Origin: Eleginops maclovinus | Lineage: Eukaryota; Chordata; Actinopteri; Perciformes; Eleginopidae | Assembly (NCBI RefSeq): GCF_036324505.1 | Contig: NC_086350.1 | Span: forward strand, 21,307,140-21,371,139 | Direction of reading: 5' to 3' | Length of the DNA: 64,000 bases | Part shown: positions 39,513-51,700 of the stretch, piece after piece | How the letters are laid out: every line of letters begins with the position of its first letter | How positions within the stretch are numbered: position 1 is the stretch's first letter | Program-made: the position numbers and the translations under genes | Notes under the pieces: generated by a model | Database searches by the model: none | What the model was told of the DNA's origin: nothing | The model's input: the letters and a program-made list of their open reading frames with translations, nothing else

Positions 39513-40072
39513 ATCTGTCCTTAAAAGAGCTGATGATTTCATGATTTCGCCGATTGGAGGTGAAAAGCTTGTCTGACTGAACAACACTTTATAGTAGTCA
39601 TTAGGTAAACAGCAAACTATCCCTGGAAACATTTTAAAACACAATAATCATAAATATGATGTAGACATTTTATAAATTAATAATATCAAATTGTAAATCA
39701 AAGCAACATTTGTATTTACACATATACGGATAAGGTTTAGCTTTTGAGCTAATCCACCAATTTTTTTTAATTTTTATTTTTTTAAAGAATTTCACAAGTC
39801 ATAAAAATGATTTTCCATGTTCAAGATGGGTCAAACCAATTGAAAAACTACAAACTCCCCTCAAAAAGCAATGGTGCTAAAAAAAAATCTGTTTAGCTCT
39901 CATTTCATGCAAATTAACTAGCTGCCTGCAAGTCAGCTTTCGGGTCTTACTTTAACCCACGTTTTCTTTTCTCCACTGTCCGCATGGCGCATGCTCCAGT
40001 TAGCTTTGGGCTAATTCAACAGAAGCGTCAGTGGTTACCCAGTACTCTGTTTTGAACTACTACATTAACGCG
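39513..40072 (+). promoter_or_regulatory. setd6 upstream region with NRF1-like site
   Basis: AT-rich sequence followed by the likely core promoter of setd6. GCGCATGC, the core of an NRF1 site, lies at 39987-39994, about 80 bp before the ATG, and no TATA box is evident. The transcription start cannot be fixed from sequence. Confidence 0.45.
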
Positions 40073-42718
40073 ATGGCAACTGAAGCGAAACGACACAAGG
40101 TGACACATTTAATCATTTTAAACCAAAAAACAAAGATGAATCATCTTGGGCTGCTTTTACACGTGTGTTTGTTTAACGTTATAACTTAGATACAACGTAG
40201 AGTAAGCTTCACGTGCAAGTAACGTTAGCTGCTTCAGGTGCATGTTGTGGTTTCTATTCATAACGGTATGCATGGTGAAGTTAGGCTCAATTGACGTAAA
40301 AATAACGTTGTCTATTCATTGTTATACCCGCAATTAGTCTGTTTACACTGTTGGTGCTGCTCATCCACTTTAAGCGGTAGAGATGACTGTCATTGTATGA
40401 AACAGTCAAACTAAGAGCAAAGTAGCTAGGTCACAATTACCTGCTCATATTGATAGCTCAAGTTTGTATCCATGCGTTGACAGGTGGATTACAGTTCAGA
40501 GATTAATCCGCTGCAGAACTTTCTACAGTGGTGCAACATAGTCGGCGTGAGACTCAGCCATAAGGTATGTTGAAGCCCTGGAGCCATCTGACAGTCAGGC
40601 AAACCAATTCCCTGCCTTTTTTCATAGTATTTACATATTAGCCAGGTATTTTAGCATCTCTCTCTCTGTGTAGGTGTGTGTGAGTAAAGAGGGAACAGTG
40701 GCAGAGTATGGGATGCTGGCTAAAGACAACATAGAGGAGGGGGAGGTTTTATTCACCATCCCAAGATCAGCTCTTCTCCACCAGCAAACAACCATGGTCT
40801 CTGCCGTGCTGGAGAAAGGTGATATATAATAACGAAGTGGCTTTCCCAGGAATGAAGCTCCTCTCTGTTTGTAACCCCTTCTCTGACCCTTCACAGAGAG
40901 GTCATCTCTGGAGAGCCCCTCTGGCTGGGTTCCCCTGCTGCTGGCTCTGCTGTATGAATATACATCTTCACAGTCCAACTGGAAACCCTACCTCTTTCTG
41001 TGGACCAACTTCAAGTCACTGGACCACCCGATGTTCTGGTAAAAATCATTTTAAAATTAGTATCTGAACTCCATTCTAGAGATCAGGGCTGCCACAATGT
41101 CTTCCTTTTTTTGTATGAATTACATTTAGGTAACTAGAGAGGGTGTTACCATTACATTATGGAGGTGTTATTAGATGAACAATGACCATGCATAAGAGTT
41201 ATGTGAATTTGTAATGATCTTTACAGTAATTCACAGTTTATCTGTTCAGGTCTAAAGAGGAGAGAGACGGCCTACTGAGGGGAACGGGTATTCCAGAGGC
41301 TGTAGAAACAGACCTGGTGAACATCCAGAGGGAATATACACATGTGGTTCTTCCCTTTATCAAAAAGCACCCTGATCTGTGGAACCCCAGCACACACACA
41401 CTGGAGCTGTACACAGAGCTTGTGGCCTTTGTCATGGCCTACAGGTTAGTGAGCACAAGATGAAAAACACTTGTGTACGTAAAGATCTTTGTTTCTTTTT
41501 TTGTCCCTCTAAATTTGAAATTCAACCCTGAGATCCCTTTCACCCTCCCCCCTCTCTGTAGTTTCCAAGAGCCACAGGAAGAGGAGGACGACGATGAAGA
41601 TGATGATGACGACGAGGACGAGGAGAAAACCCCTAACCCACCGATGATGGTTCCAATGGCTGACATGCTTAACCATGTGTCTAATCACAATGCTAATCTG
41701 GAGTTTACACTGGTGAGGGGAAACAACCAAGCCTCATTTGATGGATTCTTTCTCATCTAGATTTTAGGGATGACCAGATTTGAACATTGATATCGGCTTG
41801 TTGACTGCCACCATAGTTAGTATAGGTAGTTGTAGCAGATTAAAAAGAATTAAAGCAAAATGTATAAAAACAAATCTGAAAATATGTATGTTTTTTTTAA
41901 CATAAAAGGAGGCTCTAACTCTCCATCTTTCACAGGACAGTTTGAAGATGGTCTGCGTGCGCCCTATTCATAAAGGCGAGGAGGTGTTTAACACCTACGG
42001 GCAGATGGCCAACTGGCAGCTGCTGCACATGTATGGCTTCACGGAGCCGCATCAAAACAACACCAACGACACCGCTGACATCCCCATCACCAACTTCTAC
42101 AAAGTCGCAACGCAAGGTACTTTAAGGGTTTGCATTTAAAGTTTGACAGGAAATAAGTGAAGAACCCTCCCTCCTCATCTGCCTCCTCTCTTCCCAGGTA
42201 TTCAGTCCGATCAGGACCGGCAGCTGGTGGAGGAGAAGTGGGAGATGCTGCGTGAGATGATGCAAGAGAAAGCCGTCTTTGTGTTTGGGAAGCAGGGCTG
42301 CCTCACCGACGCAGAGCTGCATTCTGCCCTCAAGGTGAGAGCTGAACCTTACCTGTACAAACCTGAGCACTTTGTTGACCAAGCTTGAGGAATGGCTTAT
42401 TGGACAATGTTTCTGTGTCTTCAGGTGCTGTGCATGTCAGAGGAGGAGTTCTCAGAGTTCAAAGAAAACGAAGGATGGGAGGAAGATGAGGAAGACGAGA
42501 TTTCCCTTGCGTTCTCTAACGAGGGTCTCCCTGGATTAAAGGCTCCGTGGAAATGGCTAATTCATGAAGCTGCCCGCCTGACTGCGAGTTCCTTCGGAGA
42601 CTGGGAGGAGGGAGGGGCTGTAGCTGAAGGGCTGCGCAGCCGGCAGCAGCGTGCCCTTCAGGTGCGCTGCGGACAGAGGAGCATCCTGCACAGACTGATG
42701 GAGCTCACCAAGTCGTGA
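40073..42718 (+). CDS. setd6: SETD6 protein-lysine N-methyltransferase
   Basis: A nuclear monomethyltransferase that, in mammals, modifies RELA Lys310 and H2AZ. Nine exons in phase give 450 aa, close to the mammalian length: 40073-40099, 40484-40564, 40674-40818, 40897-41038, 41250-41444, 41562-41712, 41936-42116, 42198-42334 and 42425-42718, all GT-AG. The SET domain has its N-terminal part in [20 protein letters not shown], the cofactor/substrate motif [16 protein letters not shown] and the C-terminal [21 protein letters not shown]. The Rubisco-LSMT-like substrate-binding domain follows in the last two exons. An acidic run of Asp/Glu (about 202-217) interrupts the SET domain, as in mammals but longer. 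The gene converges on cnot1, an arrangement shared with human 16q21. Confidence 0.97.
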
Positions 42719-42792
42719 CTCCAGCAGTGAGGCCGACCAAAGTCCTTTTTATATCAAGAAGCAACACAAAATGTCTCCTAAAACACCCCATC

Positions 42793-42798
42793 AATAAA
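42793..42798 (+). terminator. setd6 polyadenylation signal
   Basis: AATAAA 75 bp after the stop codon, followed by a T- and GT-rich stretch. Confidence 0.85.
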
Positions 42799-42829
42799 AG
42801 CTTTTTTTTAAAACATGTCAAATGGTGTG

Positions 42830-43320
42830 CACTTATGTATATTATATAGATGTTTGACACATGAAACATGTGCATGATTTGATCTACCCAAAAAAGGATT
42901 TCATTTTTCCCATATATAAGCAGATTTAAACTTGATGCAGACATACAGCACAGACTCCACTTGCACCAAGTTGAATTATGAGGAAGCATTCAAATGTTGC
43001 CATATAGAAGTCGAGCGTCTTAAATACATAACCAGTGCAGATGGTGGGTCCGTTAGCTATTTATCTTTTGATATGCCAGATTGTCATCCTCTAATGCTTT
43101 CAAGACACGGCCACTTCATGGTCTGGACGCAAGTTTTCTTTTCCTAATAAACAAAAAGCACAGTGCTTCAAAAGTAGGTGCAAACAAGGTTAAAACAAGG
43201 TTTTAACCTTAAAAGTAATTCATATTAGAGTATGTACAGTTCTAAAGAATATTTGATTATATATCTGAAATCAGGTGGTGTATTGGCCCCGTCACATCAC
43301 TGGGGCAGTCTCTGAATGAA
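42830..43320. other. Intergenic between the convergent setd6 and cnot1 3' ends
   Basis: About 500 bp without a supported gene or repeat. Confidence 0.6.
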
Positions 43321-43329
43321 CACAGATGC

Positions 43330-44162
43330 GTTGCAGTTTGAATGCTTTATTTCCTGTATGTATGCATACTGCAGTTAAGTAGCAAGAACTAAAGGCAAAC
43401 TAGAAAGGACTACAAAATACAACACATGGACCAATACATTTACAAAACATTCAAAATGTTACAAAATGGGCTGTATTGGTCCTTCTATTGTTGTTCTTCA
43501 ATTTGGATCTTTGTACAAATCGTAAAGTTACGATGTCGCCATCATTTTGCACAATATACAAGTGCCAGGGAGAGACATCCAGAGCCAGTTTCAAATGGAC
43601 TTTCTCCACCGACACAAGACCCCCACATCCCCACCCCACCCGGGAGAATAAACTTCATCTTCCTGTCCCACTCTGGGACAAAAAAGGAATCAAATGAAAG
43701 TATCAGGCAGCTTTTCTTCAATCTACCATTCAGCCTCAAAAAGCAACAACAAAAAAAAAAGTCAGGAAAAAGGATTTATGTGGGAGGGAAGCAAACCAAG
43801 GACTTTGGTAGCGAGTGAAAATATGTTTGGATGTCTTTACATGTCAGCATACATATTATTCGACATGTGCATTGCTCTCCATACATCTACTCTCCCGTTC
43901 TCCCTTTTTTCCAATATTTACATCAAAGCTTCAAAAAAAAGTATATTAAACAAGATGTCCCACTTCATTCTCTCCATCTCAACACAGCCCAAAGGGATCA
44001 ACAAAAATCCAACTCTTTAGATCCGTGAGCAGTAGTCATCCACATTTTATATGACTGGTTGCCAGTTTATCCAGTGCCGACAGTGAAGAGAGGTGTGTTG
44101 TGGGGGAGTGGGTCAAGGCCGCGGCATCTCTCCCGTGGGCTACGAGCGGGAGGGTGCACAGG
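43330..44162 (-). other. cnot1: cnot1 3' untranslated region
   Basis: Sequence between the stop codon and the candidate polyadenylation signal. It includes an A-rich stretch near 43740-43760 on the plus strand. Open frames here on either strand are short and unsupported. Confidence 0.7.
43346..43351 (-). terminator. cnot1 polyadenylation signal
   Basis: AATAAA on the minus strand 812 bp beyond the stop codon. It is the best candidate for the main 3' end; the 3' UTR would be about 0.8 kb. Confidence 0.7.
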
Positions 44163-47100
44163 CTAGCTGGCACCGGTGCCCTCCATCACCTGCTGGGCCT
44201 GCTTCTGTCCCATGCAGCACTGGGCTACCGACTGGAACAGCCTGAGGAGAGAGGAGGAGAGTTAGCGTCTCAAAGAGCAACAAAAACATTTCCTACAACA
44301 ACGGCTCCAAACGTTAACGTACTTTTCAATCTCAGGGGCACAGTGCACAAAGTCATGGCTCCAGAACTTGAAGGCAGGGTTTTTGATCAGCTCGATGAAG
44401 GTGATGAGGAGCCCCCATGGGTGAGGCCTGTTCACAATCAGCCTCTCCAAAAGAACCCTGGCAGAGAAAACAAAGCATTAACAGACAGCACATTTAGGAG
44501 GAGCATTCACTTGAGATGGCTCGATGTATTCCTTCTGCTCAAATCATAAATAATACAGGCATGTTTGATGTCGTAGAACAAAAGTAAAAATGTCTTAAGC
44601 TTGTGTTAACCCCAGACATCATTTCAGACCAAAGACTGATTGCTTCAAGGCTAGGGAACTAGAAGTGGTAAAATGCTAAACCCTTTCTGGGACTCTTACA
44701 TGCCCTGCTTTATATAGAGATGGTTGTACCTGGTGATCTGCTCCTGGATGGCCTCGGTGTTGGCCTCAGCGAACAGGTAGAGCATGGTGCAGCTGAAATA
44801 GTGGGTGTGGCTGTTTGGGTAACGCAGCTGATTGGCGATCGCGTTCAGGAACAGGTACCGTCCTGAAAAACACACGTGCAGAAACCTGATCAGAGCTCGG
44901 CTTTTGTTCAGCACATGTGTAACAATCTGATACCAGAACAAACACGCATTACAAAGTTAAATGTACCTGCAAGTAATATCTCAAAGCAGCATGGGATGCT
45001 GGACTGAAGTGTTTAGTACTGACTCAGTAAAAAGCTGTGATTCACCAAGCTCCCCTGCTATTGGACAAAAACTGATGTGGTTTGTCCACTGCCAGCTTAC
45101 CCTCAGTGTCCAGGTCCACTGCCAGGTTCTGGAAGATGTCCATGTGTGCAGAGTGGGTGATGGTGCTCATGGAGGGGGTGCTGCCCTTGTTGTGGATGTG
45201 AGCGATCGCCTGTGTGCCCACATACAACACCAGTGCGTTGATCAGCTGGATGTTGTAGCGGTTTCCTGGCTCGTTGGACACCTGGGAGACAAAAGAAGGT
45301 AAAAATATATATACTGAAGACTAATACCAACAATGCTAACTGAATAAAATAAGTGGGCACCGGTCCTACCTGCAGGTTGCTGCGCAGCTCAGACAAGAAG
45401 GTGACTGGTGACCGAGTCTTCAGATAAGAGTCCAGGTCCTTCTTGAACTGGGAAGGCATGACGCCTGTGAAGTTGGTGAGGATACGGGGCGCGATGTTGA
45501 TCTCACTCAGCATGTCCACCTGCAGCCGGGGGGAGGGGGAGGTTAATAAAGACACCGATTTATGACATCAGCTGTCAAACTAAACAAGTTCAAACAAGGC
45601 TGCTGGTATGGACTGTTTGATACGTCACAAACTTAGAGGTTCTGCTGATTTAGACACTTAGGAACCGCAGGGAATGTGTAAATAACAGAGGATCTCAAGG
45701 GATGCGTGTGTGTGTGTACCTTGAGGTTGGGTGTGAAAGGGTCCGGGAGCCTCATGTTGCGTGGGAAGGCACTGAGGATGAGGTTGCGGAGCTGGATGCA
45801 GTTGGGTGGGATAACATCACAGAAGCCGTAATGGTAGTCACACAGGAACTCTGGGAAGTCGTGCAGCAGGACCAGCAGCACTCGCAGGGTGCCCTGAAAC
45901 AGCCGACAGGGGGAGGAGAGATCAAGGTTAGCTGTAGTAATCCAAATATTTACACATCAACATCAACACGTATTATGCTCACAAGGGTTAGTTTAGCATA
46001 ATGACCAAATCAAACTCCACAACAACCAAATAAGCAGTCATGATAGTGCATCACATGTTTCAGTGTCATCAAACGTGGCAGCACTCTCTGCACGTGGGAC
46101 ACATGAGACGCACCTTGTAGAGGATTTGCATAGGTTTGTTGAGCTCTACATTCCTCAGGAAGGGGGCCAGGTACTTGAAGAGATCAATCAGCAGCTGTGC
46201 GTACATGGGCCACCCCTGAAAGAAGAACCAGTTTTAGAAAAAAGCAGCGACAGTGACGTGTCAACAAGACTAAATGCGAGGTATAATGAGTATGTAAAGA
46301 CAGAGAGTCTAGTCTTGCATACCTTCTGCTGCGGTGTGTGCGCCAGCATCCTGGCAATGAAGATGCGGTGGGAGATGAGTTCCAGCCAAGCGTACACAAA
46401 GCCGGGCGCTTTGGTTGGTCTCAGGATGTGGAAGGTATTGCTACAGGGGGGGAAAAAAAGGACACATATTTAATCATTTTAATTTTGAGCACAATTCTAT
46501 CTCTAGCCGAGCCTTCTCTGTTCCAACTCTGAACACAGGAGCTGGTATCATATCCGTGCGGATGTCGTACCAGAAGGCGGTGAGTGTCTGGAAGTTGATG
46601 GTCTCCAGAACATGTTCAGGGGCGTTGAGCTCCAGCAGCAGCATGATGAAAATGCGGTGGTATGGCAGCTGCTGGAATTCGGTCTGACGGACATCATGGT
46701 CCTGAATCAGCACCCCGACCACGATACCCAGCACCTGAAGCAGCGCAGAGTGAAATCAGAATCAGGTGACCTGGCCTGTAGAAGCCTGACAGCTGTTTCT
46801 GCTTGAGTGTTTCTGTACCTTGTTGAGGAGGTTGATCTTGGTCACCGTGTTGGTGGCCTCTCCGGAGTGTTTGACCAGCAGGGCGATGAGCCGGACGAAA
46901 GCGTCCAGGTTGTGGTAGCACTTGGCTCTGATGATGGCTGCGCTGGCTGCTGGGTTGTGCTGCTGCTCAGCCTGAGCACGGTAACTGATCTCCACGCACA
47001 TCTCTGTGCACAGCCGGAAGAACCTCGTGATCAGGTCATCCGTCTTCAGGATGCCCTGCTGGTGCATCTGGAAGACAGAAGAGGAGGTCAAAATTAGCAA

Positions 47101-48737
47101 ATAAGGGGTGCCGCGACTTCTGATCACTTGCACAACTGATTTAAGTGTTTACCTGTCCAACAAAAGCAGAGAAAGCTTTGGTGCTGTCCCTGCCAGCAGC
47201 CGCTGAGTGGTACAGGTTGACCCACTCCCTCAGGAGGTACTCGGCCTTCTCTCTCAGGCCGGGAGGATCGTCATACTCTGAAGCCTGGGAGATCCCAGAG
47301 TGCATCATGAAGTTGGGTCCTCCGTGGGCCCGGTCAATCATGGCGTCGTAGTTGGAGCGAACGACATCCATCAGCTGGGGAAGGCTGGAGAGGACAGAGT
47401 CAGTTTAAGCCGTCTCACAGTCATTGTTAAAGATTAACATCGAGTTCTAGGTGGAGTAGTAAATACTTCCAAATAACAAATTACAAACTATAGCAAGGTG
47501 AATTATGGCATACATTTGTTTGAGTATAAAGGAATGACGTGGGTTATAAAAGCACCACATTCTTCCACATAATCCCCCTAATGAACAGGAAAATTAAATG
47601 TGTTTACCCCTCAGGTGCGTTGGCTCTGGAGTGTGCACAGGTCCTCATCAAAGTCTCGATGGTGTGGAAGAGGTCGGCCTCCGTCACATGGCTGACGCTG
47701 CGCTCATCCACCAGCAGCAGCTTCACCAACTGCATGGCAAACGCTACGGCCATGTAGTGCAGTCCATTCTCCATCGACTGGAAGAAAATTCAAAAACAAG
47801 GTTAAGATTATAATGGAACTTGAAATGTTACTTGGCCAGAAAAACACATCAAAAATCTATAGATCAAGGTCCAGAATGACAAGCCAAAAAACATGCTTTT
47901 GCACCAGAGTTAAAGAAACAAAAACACTTTATTGGATCTGAATAGGAATAATTGCCACCACACAAAACTACAGGATGAAGATGAAACAGTAAATGTACCT
48001 GTGCCAGGTGCAGGTCGTACTGCTGCATATTCACAAGATGGTTCCTGATCAGAAGCTCCACTGCCTCCACGTTGTATTTGTACTCATCGCGGCATTCAAT
48101 CAGACATCTGGAAACAAACACGGCAAGTCAACACCAGGAGCAAATATTAACAACATCCTCCACATGTAGCCACCTGAAGTCACACAGAACACGTTCAGCA
48201 TCACTCAAACCAACGTTTGATCACATTTACAATCATTTACCCAGGCTAAACGAGATTGTATAATCTGAGCTAATAGAGAAGCTTCAATCAGACATGTTGT
48301 GGCTCACCTGGTGATCTGCTTATTGCACCACTGCGGTCCATAGGCCCGTCCGTCCTGCAGGGCTTTGAGCACCAGCAGGTGGCACTCTCTGTAGCGGAGC
48401 AGCAGGTCTGCGTCAGCTCCACTGGTAGCATCCAGGAGACCCTCAACAGCCTGGGAGTTAGACAAACCACAAGTAAGCATGAATAAATCCTTTACATCGC
48501 CTCCCTCACAACTTCTGAAGAGTAAATGCTAAAGTGTCCTACCTTCTGCAGAAGGCCGAGTGCAGCGATGCCGTCCCTTGAGTTCCGGGCCAGCGCCACA
48601 GCCTCCAGCAGGCTGCGCAGAGCCTGGGTCAGGGGGTTCATGGCGAGGGCCGGAGGGATGGCATGAAGATGTTGCTCCAAGTCTGCCATGCACTTGTCGT
48701 AGATCTGAGCGACATCATCCGTGGCCCAGGCCTGTTG
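44163..48737 (-). other. cnot1: cnot1 coding exons 34-48: connector and NOT1 superfamily homology domain
   Basis: Exons: 48737-48543, 48450-48308, 48107-47999, 47777-47608, 47384-47153, 47067-46819, 46734-46571, 46440-46323, 46215-46114, 45893-45720, 45519-45370, 45281-45101, 44862-44730, 44457-44323, 44241-44163. Residues 1621 to about 1850 form a helical connector. The rest is the NOT1 domain that anchors CNOT2 and CNOT3 ([75 protein letters not shown]). The stop is TAG at 44165-44163. Low divergence from the mammalian sequence fits its essential role. Confidence 0.95.
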
Positions 48738-51700
48738 CTGTTAACGGGGATACAGAGATAGAATTCAGTTCTGAGGGTTTAAAACAGCAGAACCCGTCTG
48801 TGGCAAGACTTTCCTGACTGAAACAAGTGTTCCTCGCCACGTTTCACTGACCGTCCTTTATTTTTAAACCTTTTATGCTCTTAACCTTTTTCTTTTTAAA
48901 GCTCAGCTCCCTAGTTTGGTTTCTTTTATATGCATTTTATTAAATATGATCCTTGGATAAATATTTATTTCATTTTAATGCGTTTCTTTTCTCCTTCATA
49001 GCATTGTGCAGCACCTTGAGATACTGCTGTTTTTAAAGTATGCTATTGAAATACAATGTATTATTATTATTACTACTATGTGGCACTTGGAGATGTGCTG
49101 GCAGCTTTAGTGTCTTATAAACATTTACCCAATCAGGAATGACATAGGGCCATCTTTGCTGAAAGTAAAGGTATTACAAAGTTCAGATTGGCACCAAACA
49201 CTCAGTTCATCTCTGGACGAAAACTGTTTATTTAAAATCACTGATTCTCTTTTGAGCCAATTCCTTTTTTAATAATAACATTTTCAGTATAATTATTTTT
49301 TACAGAGGTTTAAGATTGCTCTGATGTTCTTTCACATTTCGATTGTATGTTCACACAACAAACGTTGACCATTAAAATAACTTTCTCCAAAACAAAGTTG
49401 TAGGCCATTTTGCTCGTCTAAACCTTGCTTTAAGGGTTGATTGTCCACGGCTTATGTCTTCTTCACTCACTCTGAAGAATGTAGGCACCAACCACATGAT
49501 GTATTCAGAGCCGCAGCTGTTGCTTTGTGCACCGTGTGTTGTGTGGCTGTAACATTCATCTCTATCACTCACTGCAAAGCAAATGCAGCACACTGGAAAT
49601 TTGAGGAGCAAAGACTCGACCGGTCAAACAGTGCATCTGTACTTCAAACCCCGGCTTCCCTAGTCTTTTTATTTCTGCAGTTTTGTGTTTCTCAGAAGTG
49701 AAGCTCACCTTCATCGGCTGAGCCAAGAAGCCAGTGGGTTGCGAGAGATCATTGCTGGGTAAGAAACCTGGAACGTTCCTGGCAAACTCCTCATACACAG
49801 CCAGCTGCTTCGGGTCCACGCCTCCCACCTGCAAAACAACAAAGCATTTTGTTACCATCTCATGCTTTGTGAGTGTGTCACAGATCTAGTAACTGAGGAA
49901 AAATGTCATTATCTTTGGATATGCTGCATGTGTCCATGTGACGGTGATGTTACCTTGAGTCTGATCTGTTCTGGCATTCGCTCAGCCTGGTACGTCAGAA
50001 CAACAGGGTCACAGTACCGCCGTCCCTCTTGGCGCGCGTGCTTCCTCAGCTCAAACTCCTGGAAGAGTTAAAGGAACAGTTAGGAAATTGGATGCTTCTG
50101 CCATTGTTCATGCATTAGAAGTAAATGTATATTCACAAGTGTTCCGCTCATGTGCTTCAGGTCTCACCGTGGCTAGTCTCTTGTCCATTTCAGGGCCAGC
50201 CTTCTCCACAGCTGTTTTCTGAATGAAGCAGCATGCTAATTCACAGTTGTCTTGACCAATCCTGGCTGCAGCCTCTTCCATCATTTCCCTCTGTTGTGGG
50301 GTTGGTGCCTGAGAGAATAGACAAGTGAAGCAATAGTGAAAAGGTCAGAAATCTTGCTAGGATTTTTCCTCTTCATGTACAAGGGAACTTTAGCATTTAA
50401 AGACCTTCCGCTCACCCTTAGCGCAGCAGCAAAGCTGTTCTTCAGGTTGGTGGCGATGCTCATGAGCAGGGGCTCGCGGCAGGTGATCATGGCCATGCCG
50501 GCAGTCAGGTTCCTCATCATATGGTGGGCAGCCACACGCATGCGGGACTCCTCTGAATCCAAAGCAAAGTCCTTCCGGATGATTTGCTCACAGGTCGTCA
50601 TGGCTATTTTGATAGAGCGGTCAACCACAGGGTGCACTAGCTCCTGAACAGCACGCTCCACTGACTGCCGTACACACTGCTTCAGCTGGGGGTGGGCCTG
50701 CAGCAGTGGGATCTAAAGAGGAAAGACACAATAGAAAAAATGATTGAAGGGATAAAAGCAGCCAGAGAGAGGTCTCCGTCAGTGGTCTGTGGGCCCATCA
50801 CTTACATTGACATTTATATTGATGTGTGGAGCCAGGCCTGCCAAGGCATACACATTAATATCGTGGTAACTGAACTGAGGGGTGGGGGGGCCAGTGGTTG
50901 TGCAAGGGGTGGTGGTGGCTGCTGGAGTTGAGGGGGGGGCAGCGAAAGGAACAAAGTCCCCTGTTGGTCGCAAAACAGGAATTTGATTAAAGTCCAGAAA
51001 ACCTAAACAGAAAGCAAAAAATCAGCAACAAGAACAAGTAATACAGTATTTCAGACTTTCAGTTTTTACATAAAAATGTGTTCTTAAAATTGCTTTCTTT
51101 AAATTAAGATTTGATATAAAAAAAATAAGAAATTGGAAAAAGTATTTTTAGCTGAACTGAAAGAACTATGGGCCGTAATGTCTTTAATTATTGCAGAGGG
51201 CCGGGCATTACTGCTTCCTTTATACCATACGTTTAAAGTGAACACTTTTAACTCAAACAAACGTTGTAGCTTAAATCTGTCAAAGTTGTAATGCACAGTA
51301 CGTAGAGCGCAGCAAAATAACAAAGTAAAGGGTATCTAAGGAGCCTTTACCTGTGGTAGAAACTGGCAGCATCTCCTCCGGAGGCTTGGCCTCTTTCTTT
51401 GGTGCAGACAGCTGCTCTTCGAGACTCTTCAGCTTGTCTTTGTCTTTTAGCAGGGTCCCTGGCTTCAGGTCGTTGATGTCCAAAGACAAGTTCTTACACA
51501 GAACTTCAATCTCAAACTTCAGGTTCAGCTGTAGTGAACAAGAGGACAACGTGAGAAGTTGTTTTTGTATCAGCTTACGCATACAGGTTGGGTCTGTATG
51601 GAATATCGTTGTTTTTTGCATTCAAAGCACCAATGATTTCTGTTTTGTGATGAATGAATCCATTTGTTGTCTTTATGTTTGACTTTTTAACAATATTCAT

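Noticed and set aside
41439..41730. Serine-rich and isoleucine/valine-rich frames opposite setd6 exon 6
   Set aside because: They are the antisense of the GAN acidic repeat in a confirmed coding exon.
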